Of a stretch of DNA of 64,000 nt, positions 44,275-53,763 are shown piece by piece. How positions within the stretch are numbered: the first letter of the stretch is position 1; the number at the start of each line of letters is the position of its first letter. Origin of the DNA: Puccinellia tenuiflora (lineage: Eukaryota; Streptophyta; Magnoliopsida; Poales; Poaceae); NCBI GenBank assembly GCA_012064385.1, contig QRDG01000473.1, forward strand, positions 3,357,092 through 3,421,091, given 5' to 3'. The notes under the pieces were generated by a model, which was not told the origin of the DNA, did not search any database, and was given only the letters and a program-made list of their open reading frames with translations. A program made the position numbers and the translations under genes.

Positions 44275-44370
44275 GAGGACGGCGGTGGCGCGAAGAGAAC
44301 GACGAGGAGGAGCCGGAAATGCTAGACGAGGAGATCGAGGAGACGAGGGGTGCCAGTAGGAAGAAGCATC
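44275..44370 (+). pseudogene. Fragment duplicated from the trihelix gene
   Basis: atgctagacgagga and atcgaggagacgagg at 44318-44347 are the same as in the trihelix gene at 45901-45930 apart from one base. The acidic, GC-rich lead-in (gacgaggacggcggtggcg) and a following aggaagaagc also match 45848-45945. About 95 bases are shared, without start, promoter or DNA-binding domain. Confidence 0.7.
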
Positions 44371-44960
44371 CTTTGCAGAAAAGCAAAAAACAAAAAACTT
44401 GTGATACGTAAGAAACACATGAATGGATGCATTATAGAACAAAAAATTATACCACGTGTCTCGTGTGCATCTTTAGGACTTATGTAAACCTGCATTGTCT
44501 CCTCCTAGCCACATTTTGTGCAACCATGTTCATTGGATGCGTGCACTTTAAGCCGGTCTAATTTTTCGATTCAAACTCGCTTTAAACTGGATTAGGCGCA
44601 GTCCAATGCGCTGGTGACCCAACTTTGGGGGATTTTTTGTGAACGATAGTGTATTGGCAAGCGGGTTAAATGAGTTGTTCTCCACTTCACGAGGTTAAGT
44701 GAATTATGGTTGGAAATCTCAATGGATATTCGGTTAATTGCAAACTAATCTCATAGAAAATTTAATTTTGTTAAAGTTCATTTAAATTAGTTGAATTTTA
44801 ACCAATTGAATGTCCAAAAAAACACAAAATTTCATATATTCTGGTGATGTGAAATTTTGCCCATTTTATTTCTGTGCGAGAAATTGATACCCTTTTTTTT
44901 TTTTGAGATGGAGAAATTGATACCTTGTTGAAATAGTTGAGTGAGTAAAGTAAAATACTA
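44371..44960. other. Intergenic DNA similar to 5160-5330 and 23605-24050
   Basis: No gene is seen. Diverged similarity to 23605-24050 runs from about 44505 (gccacattttgtg) to 44870. It ends close to the Stowaway element upstream of the trihelix gene. Confidence 0.5.
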
Positions 44961-45038
44961 CTCCTTCCGTTCCTTAATATAAAACGTTTTAGCACGCTAA
45001 TTTAGCTTGTTAAAACATCTTACGTTAAGGGATAGAGG
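44961..45038. mobile_element. Stowaway-like MITE in the trihelix upstream region
   Basis: ctccttccgttccttaatat with an inverted right end (acgttaagggatagag) and TA at the borders are the marks of Stowaway (Tc1/mariner) MITEs. It is about 80 bp long and lies 260 bases before the trihelix ATG, so it could supply or disturb promoter elements. Confidence 0.7.
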
Positions 45039-45039
45039 T

Positions 45040-45300
45040 AGCATACCTCATTGTATCGTGCAAATAATTATTTTTCGTCTCCATGTTCCAGAAGACGCGT
45101 ATGGCGCCGCAGAGGATCCAGATCTTGAATTCAAAAGCAGTGGGAAAGCAAGCCGTTTCCGCGTTGAAACGGACCGATTTCCTCCTCTCACCTCTTGACT
45201 TTCCCTTCCTTCCCTTGTCTCACTCTCTCTCTCTCTCTCTTCTTCCTCCACCCATCGCTCGCTCGCTTCGCTTTCCCGTCCACCACCACCGCCCACCGCC
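45040..45300 (+). promoter_or_regulatory. Upstream and 5' UTR region of the trihelix gene
   Basis: A CT microsatellite (about 45219-45241) and a C-rich cctccacccatcgctcgctcg stretch lead into the ATG. Such CT-rich 5' UTRs are common in plant genes. No TATA box is obvious at the expected distance. The start context is accgccATGG, a strong plant initiation context. Confidence 0.5.
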
Positions 45301-46275
45301 ATGGATCCCTTCCACCACCTCAACACCGCCTTCTCCAGCCCCTACCACCCGCTCCTCTCCTCCTCCCCTCCCCACCACCAGCACCACTACCCTCCTCCCC
45401 TCCCCCCTCCCCCTCCACCGCCTCCCGCCGCCGACCCGCCCGAGCGGGAGCGCCTGCCGCAGTGGTCCCACGCCGAGACGGCCGCCTTCCTCGCCATCCG
45501 CGCCGACCTCGACCACTCCTTCCTCTCCACCAAGCGCAACAAGGCCCTTTGGGAGGCCGTCGCCGCGCGCCTCCACGAGCAAGGCGCCGGCTTCGCGCGC
45601 ACGCCCGACCAGTGCAAGTCCAAGTGGAAGAACCTCGTCACCAGGTTCAAGGGAACTTCCAGCGACGTTGTCGCGCAGCCGGAGGGTTCTGGCGGTGGCG
45701 GTGGCGGAGATCATCATCATCCCGGTTCCGGCGTCGCGGCGGCGAGGGGGGCGTTCCCGTTCCACGACGAGATGCGGCGGATCTTCGACGCCAGGGTCGA
45801 GAGGGCGCGCGCATTGGAGGCGGACAAGGCCAAGGGAAAGGATCCGGACGACGAGGATGGCGGCGGCGGCGAAGAGGAGGACGAGGAGGAGGAGGCGCAG
45901 ATGCTAGACGAGGATATCGAGGAGACGAGGAGGAAGAAGCGGAGGAGGAAGACGGCTTCGGCGTCGGCGACGGCGGGAGGATCGGGGATCGAAATAGGCG
46001 AGGTGGAGGCGGTGCTGCGGGAGTTCATGCGGCGGCAGATGGAGATGGAGGAGCGGTGGATGGAGGCGGCCGAGGCGCGGGACGCCGAGCGACGGGCGCG
46101 CGAGGAGGAGTGGCGCGCGGCCATGGTCGCGCTCGGTGAGGAGCGGCTGGCGCTGGTGCGCCGGTGGCGGGAGCGCGAGGACGCGTGGAGGGCGCGCGCC
46201 GAGGAGCGCGAGGAGCGCCGCCACCAGCTCGTCGCCGTGCTGCTCGCCAAGCTCGGCGGCGGCGACACGTCGTAA
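45301..46275 (+). CDS. Trihelix (GT factor, GT-3-like) transcription factor
   Basis: This is an intact single-exon gene of 324 codons. After a His/Pro-rich N terminus (residues 1-50) comes the trihelix DNA-binding domain, about residues 53-120: WSHAETAAFLAIRADLDHSF, then KRNKALWEAVAARL, then RTPDQCKSKWKNLVTRFKG. It has the three spaced Trp residues of GT factors and the Myb-like helix order. FPFHDEMRRIFDARVERA follows, as in GT-3a/GT-3b proteins, then a long acidic run, a basic RRKKRRRK stretch that could be a nuclear signal, and a C-terminal Arg/Glu/Trp-rich coiled coil (about 225-315) for dimerisation. GT factors bind GT elements in the nucleus. Codon use is strongly GC-rich, as in many cereal genes. 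It is the only intact host gene seen here. Confidence 0.93.
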   Translation: MDPFHHLNTAFSSPYHPLLSSSPPHHQHHYPPPLPPPPPPPPAADPPERERLPQWSHAETAAFLAIRADLDHSFLSTKRNKALWEAVAARLHEQGAGFARTPDQCKSKWKNLVTRFKGTSSDVVAQPEGSGGGGGGDHHHPGSGVAAARGAFPFHDEMRRIFDARVERARALEADKAKGKDPDDEDGGGGEEEDEEEEAQMLDEDIEETRRKKRRRKTASASATAGGSGIEIGEVEAVLREFMRRQMEMEERWMEAAEARDAERRAREEEWRAAMVALGEERLALVRRWREREDAWRARAEEREERRHQLVAVLLAKLGGGDTS

Positions 46276-48091
46276 TCCATCCATCCATCCATCCACGCGC
46301 ACACATCGATCGTTTCTGGTACGGATCAAAGATACTCAGCTGCTCCATCGATCGATTCCTAGCTAGGATCCCAGCTAGCTAGCTCCTCCCCAGCACTAGG
46401 CAATGTAATGGTAGTAAACAAATATAATCATCTCATTTTGACCCAGATCGATCGATCATAGTTCTTGGATCCTCAATTGCTCAGGACGTACGATTGATCA
46501 TCAATCCATCGCCGCAAAGCGCGCGCAGGCCGGCCGGATAAGCTGGCTCTTTTAATTAGAATCAGTTTATACTTTGTACTTTGTAGTGACAGATCAAATC
46601 CATGGTCTTGCATGGCTAACACCTTTGTTAGGGTTTCTTTAGACAGTGTGAGAGGTCAGGAAAGGAGGCGCCTTGCTAGCTTTGCCCTGGTGAAAAGGGT
46701 TTTGCCTGCAAGCCATGCAACATATCTCCATATCTTTACTTAGCCCATGACCTGCAACTGCAAACACTCACTGTCACTGATCTTATCAGCTTCATGAGCT
46801 TTCCAAGTGCATGGATGCATGCATGACTTTGCTTAGCTCGCATGATCAGTCTATCTCTCAGTCATGGATGTTCCCACCTTCTTCTTCTTCTACTCATCAT
46901 ATCACCAGGTGGTCTCGGTAGAATCTCTCACAACGTGAGTCGGTTCTTACATGTAAGCTACATTATTTGCTTTCTCAGAGATATCTCTGCAGTGTGCATG
47001 TGTAGCTTTTGCGCAACATGGTCTATATATATCTAGATCTTTCTTTCTTTTCAGTTGCATGCTAGCTCTAAAGAGATTTGCATCTGAAAAGTTAGCTATC
47101 TATCTAGTGAGGGGAAAGAAAGGCAGCAGGCAGGCAGGCATTATGGGGGCGGAGTGATGAAGTGCAGCTGCTTTGATTTGATTTTGCTTTGCTTTGCTTT
47201 CCCGTAGGAAGGGTATTGATGCCCTGCTCTTCTTGTGACCCTTGTATACGTTTGCCTGTGCCTTGCGACTTATATGAGATACCTGTTATATATGTGTAGA
47301 AAGCTAGAATCCCCTGAAAGAATCCTGAAATGTATCATGCGTTCATGCATACTAGATAGTGCTTGTTTAACATACCTATAACTTATAATTCTAGAAGGAT
47401 TTAACTAGAAGTGGACAGTCCCTAATAGCAATGGTGTGAAACTATTGACCTACACAGTGTGTACGTTGAATACTAGTAGTTGAGTATGGATACAAGTAGA
47501 CACATTCATTTCAAAGAAAGAAATTTGCAAGCCCCATCCACTATCATAATTAACAGGTTGAATGAGTAGCCATGATTTGTTCTAATCACTACTTGAAATA
47601 AATAAATATATAAAAATATGGGAAGATGCAAATTAAATGACTTGTTATGATCTTGTATGTGTGCCTAGCTATATTTATGCTAAATTGCACAAGTAAATCT
47701 TGGCACAAAGGGTGTACATGGAATCAAATTCCTTCCTTTCCTAGTGCGAAATTATTAGCATACTAATGTAAAGATTTGTATCCTTCATAGCATGCCAGTT
47801 AATCATCATATTATAATGAAAGTATATATATATATGTTACTAACTATCGCGTGGCATATATCTTTCTGTGAAAGCCATATGATGATATCAATTACATTCA
47901 AGATTATCAGGTCCAGTACCTCCATTCAAGTTTTTAATCTTTTTGTTTGAAAGCCACACAATGGTATCAATTACATGTGAGACCTCTCAGCCTTAATTAG
48001 TACAACCTCCATACAAGTTGTTAACTTTGTTGCATGTGTTGTTAGTATAGCTTCTAACATACCCAATAGTTTTCAGTCAACATTTAGTATA
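46276..48091. other. 3' flank of the trihelix gene and intergenic DNA
   Basis: A catc repeat follows the stop codon, and aatgtaatgg near 46400 could serve as the poly(A) region. Beyond that the sequence is AT-rich, with tgcatg-rich stretches and a tatata run near 47825. No gene, tRNA or transposon end was recognised. Confidence 0.5.
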
Positions 48092-48100
48092 GATATCCCC

Positions 48101-48362
48101 GAGAGCGGCGTTTTGGTGCCCGGGTGCACCTGCACCCGGTTTTGTTTTTGAGATCCAAAAGTATATTTTCAGAGCAGAAATTTGTCTTTTTTGCACAGGG
48201 CACAAAAAGTGTTCTTTTCTGTCGAAAAAATTCACGAGTGTTTATTACTTGCGTATGTTTGGGCCCAAATTTTTTCATATTTTTTTGAAGTGTTTTCGTA
48301 TTTTCTAAATTTCGAAAGCAAAACCGGGTGCAGGTGCACCCGGGCACCAAAGTGGATTTCCG
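48101..48362. mobile_element. Mutator-type MITE with 9-bp target duplication
   Basis: GATATCCCC is duplicated exactly at 48092-48100 and 48363-48371, and nine bases is the Mutator hallmark. The terminal inverted repeat, about 44 bases, contains tttggtgcccgggtgcacc tgcacccggttttg on both sides. The 262-bp element is noncoding. Confidence 0.9.
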
Positions 48363-48371
48363 GATATCCCC

Positions 48372-48995
48372 TTACAACATTATGCATGCACTTCATCCTT
48401 TCATTTTATTGAAGTAGAAAAGCAAAACTGGAGGTACTATATTCTGTTCTAGAATTATTGCCATGCATGTATGTGCATGCATAATTATGCCTTCAATCGA
48501 GTTTCCCGCATGTCATAAAGCATATAAGTAAGCAAATTGCCTTTCTAGGTGGCGCGTTAAACTTTCTTGACATGTCTTGATTACTCTTAACTTTTTGTTG
48601 TGTGAGTGTGATCTTGAGTGTTCACAATGGCAACAAGCAATCGAAGTGTGATCAATGACAATGTGTTGGCTATCAATTCGTCTTAGGCTTTGTCATCAGC
48701 ATTGGATTGGAGACAAAATAGATGGATCGTGAATGAACATAAGCAATAATTGGTGTATGGTTTCATTTTCAATATATGTCGAGAATATATACTTCTTTCC
48801 GTGACAATTTGATTTACATGCTGCTTTAAATTTTACTTTTATTTTACTAGGCAGTATATAATGTTTTTTCAGATATGGCTTTACTTATCATATATTCTCA
48901 TGCTTTGTGAAATGATCTACTGTCTCTGAACTAGCAATTTCTCTGTTTTTTTTTTTAGTTTGAGGCGTTACTCCGTCAAGCGGATTTAATGTATA
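48372..48995. other. Intergenic DNA without recognised genes
   Basis: AT-rich sequence in which no reading frame, transposon end or repeat pair was recognised. Confidence 0.4.
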
Positions 48996-48997
48996 TA

Positions 48998-49254
48998 CTC
49001 CCTCATTCCCAAAAGATAAGTTGTGTTTGACTTTTCATGATATCTGATATATACATGATGTCACCATAGTTCTCACCAGCTTATAATATATTGAGAAAAC
49101 TAACAAAAGCACATGCATGTGACAAAAAGCGAAATATAGCATCATCCTTACATATGTCCAATCCATACGTTCTTGAGTGTATCACTGGTCAAAGATCTTA
49201 ATGTTGACCAAATGCCTAATATATAATAGTTCTTATATTTTCAAAAGGGACGAG
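48998..49254. mobile_element. Stowaway-like MITE
   Basis: The element starts ctccctcattcccaaaagat after TA and ends with the imperfect complement aatattttcaaaagggacgag region before TA. The TA duplication and CTCCCTC start are characteristic of Stowaway. It is noncoding and about 257 bp long. Confidence 0.7.
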
Positions 49255-49380
49255 TACTACTGGGCATGCGGAAGAATCGATTATCTGTGTTTGTCCTACG
49301 ACCTTGCTTGGTATATCAGTACATCAGAATCTTTATATTGCAGACAAGTGTGAAGTCACGGATCCCATGATTATTTCAAG

Positions 49381-50310
49381 AAGGGGTATTTTACGGTACA
49401 GCCTACTACACGGTTTAGTGTGTAGTATATAGAGGATCCAATGGTTAAAATTAGTTGAACCAGTTTTGGGTCAAAGGGCAACTTGGTCATTCATTTTAGT
49501 GTCGAGAGACTTCTGTAATTGTACAGAGTATTCTTCTACACCCAAACGAACTGGTCAGGTTATGAACAGAGAGAGGAGTCTCGTCCCACGGTCACGGCGG
49601 CAGCCAGCCAACATGTTGAACCGGCGAGCCGGCGACGGCAGTGGGGGAGGAGCTCCGGCGTGGAGGATGGATGGGACGGATGGGCGTGATGGCGGTTGGG
49701 GGACGGCGGCGCACCGGTGTTCCACCATTGGAATCGACGATATGGCGGCGGACGCGGCCGAGCGCCGGCAACGCAGGCCATGCATTTTGCTGCTACTACA
49801 AGCCTAGAACAGACTTCATGTAGTTCCATTCATAATTTACAGACTACAGACTTACAGTGATGCACTTTTTAATTAAGTACACCAAAACACAGGGTGTAAA
49901 CCTGATAAGATCGAACCATCAGGAGCGGACCAAACCATCCAAGTAATTTTTGTCTAAAAACAACCAAAACATGCTCACGCAGAGCCAGATTACAGGAAAT
50001 TGGAGAATCCCTGCATCGCTGAATTCAAACAGTCACGGGAGGAATCTCTGCACCGGTTGGGACGGTACAAGTCCTCATCGCCGTCGCCTGTGGGGCGGTC
50101 CGGCTCCATCGCCGACGCCGACGCGCCGCCTCCCTCGCCCGCCGTCTTGTGTTTCTAGAACCTGCTGCGGGATTTCTAAGTGAATTGCCCAAAGTGCCCC
50201 TAGGGCACATTTATACTACACAAATTCTGGGGTAGTATATCGCATCTGGACCATTGGATCACGTCAAATAAACGGCCCATATTAATTTGATGTACCGTAA
50301 AAAGACCCTT
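49381..50310. mobile_element. TIR element with GC-rich interior
   Basis: The left ttttacggtacag...gatccaatggt and the complement of 50240-50305 (ttttacggtacat...gatccaatggt) form an imperfect inverted repeat of about 70 bases. The interior has GC-rich exon-like blocks at 49600-49780 and 50030-50165, distinct from its surroundings. The frame at 49466-49807 has no known domain. A target duplication is uncertain (caag on both sides). It may be a gene-fragment-carrying nonautonomous transposon. Confidence 0.55.
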
Positions 50311-50765
50311 CAAGAACGATATATATGGCCAGTTGTACATGAGAATACTAATGGCAAGGGGAGGATCTGCCATACCATTAGTTTATGTGCATGCATGATC
50401 CACCAGGGGTCAATTCGAGTTAGCCCAAGTGTGGAGTCACGGGTCCGATGTTTAGGCAAAATCTAGAGAGAGACCACCTGACGGCTGACGCGGAATTGAT
50501 ATATACTCTTCGTCCTTACTGATGGTGACCTGATGACAAACAGACAGAATAATCAGTGTCCAACGTTAACCAAGTTGCCCACTTTGCCCGAGGAAACCGA
50601 AGCAGACAAATCGCATGCAATCGATCGATGAACATCATCAGCAGTACCATGTACAGTACTCCTGTTCGATGGTCCTTCATCCTGGTCATGAGTCATGACC
50701 AGCTGAGGCTAACAGCTAATCTGGCAGCCCGTACCAACACTGACTACGAATACTAAGTACAGTAA
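50311..50765. other. Intergenic DNA without recognised genes
   Basis: No coding frame, repeat pair or transposon end was recognised in this spacer between two inverted-repeat elements. Confidence 0.4.
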
Positions 50766-51141
50766 GGGCATCAACTATGTATGTGGCAAAACCTATCAAT
50801 AAGATGGGACCCACTTACTACACCATAAGCATATAGACAACACCACAATGTATGTTGCAAAAGCACACCTTAAGATGGGTCCCGCGCGTCATAAAAAATC
50901 AGCATATAAAACTATAAAAGTAACATTAACTAGTAAGAAATATTGTATGTTTATTGCTTTGTGTACTATAGTTACAAAAGTAATATTATTTTATTGCTTA
51001 TGGGTTGTCTACAAGCTTATGGGTCACCCATAAGGTTTTGAGCTTATTGATTGCTTATGGATAGGTGCCACTATGTATAAAGTTGTCCATAAGGATAACT
51101 TTTTGCTTGTGGACATGCTTGTTGCCAACATAGTGGATGCC
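50766..51141. mobile_element. Tourist-like MITE
   Basis: GGGCATCAACTATGT at the left pairs with ACATAGTGGATGCCC at the right. TAA flanks both sides (50763-50765, 51142-51144), the PIF/Harbinger target duplication. The element is 376 bp and AT-rich, without coding. Confidence 0.85.
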
Positions 51142-51638
51142 CTAAGGAGTAGTACGAAGCAGCTAATTAGTTTCCAAAAAGAAAATTTACAGTACCTTTC
51201 ACGTAAGTAAGGAAGAATTACTGTTCGTGTGTTAAGTAATGTTGGTACCATGTAAGTAACTTTCACGCGTGTTAAGACCCTAACGGCCCACCCTTAATTA
51301 ATTAGGGGCTTAGGGCCGAAAACAGCTATCACCCTTAAAACCCGGGAGCTGCGGAAGGAGAGAAATGCGCGCGTATTTAGCAATAATTTTTCGATGCCAT
51401 CGACTCTCATATAGAAGATCAAAGACAAAAGCAGGAACTTAATCATGTTGTGTTAAAGCATTTAGGCGAGATTATCTCCTAAGCCTTGGCCTTTTTGACT
51501 TTTTAACCTTTTTTTCTTTTCTTTCGACCTCGGCCACCCAATGTTTACCTCTTCTATATCAATATAAGATGTATAGTTTTCACCCTGCTTAAAAAAAGTG
51601 GAAGATTTAAAAATGTGTATACTCAAATCCACACTTTA
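51142..51638. other. Intergenic DNA without recognised genes
   Basis: No gene is seen. A short phrase around 51540-51590 (tctatatcaatataagatgtatag) resembles retroelement 3' ends but is too short to assign. Confidence 0.35.
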
Positions 51639-51932
51639 GGCCCCGTTTGGTCGCAACGTTTTTTTGAAGTATTCTGGCAATACTTCAGTTTCTAAGAATA
51701 ATGAAGTATCAAATACTTTGACATGTTTGGATGCAGTAAATATTGTGGTTTTAAAAACTGAAGTATCGTCTAAAACTTCATTTTTTTGCTGTATTGAAAA
51801 CTTCAGTCCCGACCAGTTTTTTTTTCTAAAATGAAGTATTGTCTAAAACTGAAGTATTCATTTGCCCGACGATTAAATACTTTGGTATTCCAATACTTCA
51901 GTTTTAGAAAAACTGCGTTGCCAAACTAGGCC
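51639..51932. mobile_element. Tourist-like MITE
   Basis: ggccccgtttggtcgcaacg at the left pairs with cgttgccaaactaggcc at the right, with TTA at 51636-51638 and 51933-51935. The interior repeats aatacttcagtttt and its complement, so the element is almost a long hairpin. It is 294 bp long and noncoding. Confidence 0.85.
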
Positions 51933-53010
51933 TTAGTCATTTTTATGTAGCTCGGAATACACATTATTTGAAGTTGATTTTTTTTCATGGTTGTGAAATA
52001 CATTATTGGCTACATCTGTAATTTTTTTAAACTATAAATATTTTTTCGATTTTTTAAGTGAGCAACATCACTCGGAGCACCAAATCTCTACTCTAATGGT
52101 TTTTTTTTTTTTTAATCCGTCTCTACTCTAATGTTGGTACCATGCATTGCAGGCACTCGGTCGGGTCAGTGCTGCATGCAGGCCCCACATGTCATCCTTG
52201 AATGCCGTCATCCGCCCGATCAGCAACGGCCACGACGACACGCTTTGGGGAGTTGCCGCAGGTGGAGCAGAAGCCGTGCAGTTTTGTGCATGTGGGTGGT
52301 CAACTGTGTCACACTACTGGATTTGCGCGTGAGATCCCATGGTGCGACACATGAAAACGACCGATCCGGTCCAGGTTTACAGCTCATGCCATTGTGCATC
52401 ATGCACGGGTGGCATGATCGTCTCAGCTGTCGGTTTTACACGTAAGGCTGACCAAGCAATACGTTGTTCAGATTTCACGAGGAAGGTTTCTAGAAAGATT
52501 TGTTGAAAGTGATGGGCATTGGAAGAGGACCTTGGGCGCTCGAATGGGCCACAGCGTGGAGGCCTACCCGGTTTCCTCCACAATTCTACTAACTATATCA
52601 AAGACGAACCCTTTGGCGCTCTCTCCTCGCTCGGGCACTGTTGGGAGGAACAGTAGCTACAGTAACGCGATCCGCGCCGTCGAACGGCCATCCGACGGTC
52701 TAGAGGACACGTCCGTGACGCTTTTGCAAAAAAAAACCCTCCCAAATCCGAAAATATAACCCGCAGTCCACGAAAACGCGAGGCAAGAGACCAAATTGTC
52801 ATTTACGACAAAGGCAAGGACTTTTCTGCAAAACTATCCGCAGAATCCCCCTCCTCCCCTTTCTCTCTCCCGCGACGCCGGAATCGCCGTCGCCGCCACC
52901 GCGTACCCCCGCCGCTCCGCCCCTTCCCGTTCAGATCGGAGCACACGCCGTGCTCCGCCGTCGCCGCTTCTCCCTCCTCGCCCACAGCCGCGTGCCGGAA
53001 CGGCGCGAGC
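51933..53010. other. Intergenic DNA and probable upstream region of the dioxygenase exon
   Basis: No gene is seen to about 52450. From 52590 onward the sequence becomes GC-rich and reads like a cereal gene promoter and 5' UTR (aaaacgcgaggcaagagacc, ctcccctttctctctcccgcg). A T run lies at about 52100. The upstream part of the exon frame may extend above 53011, but the typical PVIDL start of the domain was not seen. Confidence 0.4.
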
Positions 53011-53315
53011 ATGCCGGAATCGCCCGGCTCTGTCCGCGTCTCGCCGCGCCTGGCGACCGGGTTCTTCCGCGTCGTGAACCACGGCGTGCCGCGGGAGCTC
53101 ATGGCCCGCGCGCTCGAGCTGTCGGCGGCATTCTTCGCGCTCCCAGACGAGGAGAAGGCCAAGGTGCGGCCGGCGGAGGGGTCGTCGAGCGTGCCGCTCC
53201 CCGCAGGGTACGCGCGGCAGCCCGCGCACTCCGCTGACAAGAACGAGTACCTGTTCGTCTTCAATCCGGAGCTCCGGCTCAACCTGGAGTACCCCGCCGA
53301 ACCAGCCGGATTCAG
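53011..53315 (+). CDS. 2-oxoglutarate/Fe(II)-dependent dioxygenase, first exon only
   Basis: The 101 codons from ATG 53011 to a donor at ttcag|gtcatc (53316) encode part of a DIOX_N domain: GFFRVVNHGVPRELMARALELSAAFFALPDEEKAKV, then YARQPAHSADKNEYLFVF. In this enzyme family the N-terminal domain supports a C-terminal jelly-roll that holds iron through HxD...H and oxoglutarate through RxS. None of these was found downstream in the window. The rest is either displaced beyond CACTA-4 by a very long intron or lost. Dioxygenases of this class modify hormones and secondary metabolites; the substrate cannot be inferred. Confidence 0.7.
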
Positions 53316-53506
53316 GTCATCAGTTTTTCTTTTCCAATTTTTTCTCCTTTTGACGTTTAGATCTTACCCAATTCTACTTGATCGACCCTCCTCTTCCTAG
53401 CCCTCATACTCCTCCGGCCGTCTCTGATCCGCTCCAGGAGGCCACCCTAACCTTAGATCGACGGTAACTAGAAGACCGGCGGCGACAGCTTACTGGGAGG
53501 CCGAGG

Positions 53507-53763
53507 ATGGCCACCTCTGCATCTCCCCAATCCGTCCTCTCCCTGGCCATCTTCTTCTTGCCTGCTGCGCTCCTCTCCCCATGCTTCTCATCTTCCGTGT
53601 CCATCTCTTCCTCCTCAAGAAGAAGAAGGAGCACGGATTGTCGCAGCTTCATCGCCGAGGCGATACCCTGCCGACAGGGGGTGAGGAAGAGCACGGACGG
53701 ACGAGGATGCTCAGCCCTGCCGCTTGCGTCCCTCGCGCCGCCACCGTCCACGTCTCAGGTAAT
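53507..53763 (+). CDS. Possible exon of unknown gene with signal-like N terminus
   Basis: The ORF begins MATSASPQSVLSLAIFFLPAALL, a plausible signal peptide, and continues Ser/Arg-rich. A GT donor (cag|gtaatg) follows at 53760. The block 53400-53763 is GC-rich and exon-like, in contrast to the AT-rich DNA after it. No homologous domain was recognised and no partner exon could be joined, so this may be a captured fragment. Confidence 0.3.

Noticed and set aside
45083..46382. Alternative long frames overlapping the trihelix gene on both strands
   Set aside because: High GC coding sequence opens other frames; only 45301-46275 carries the trihelix domain and good start context.
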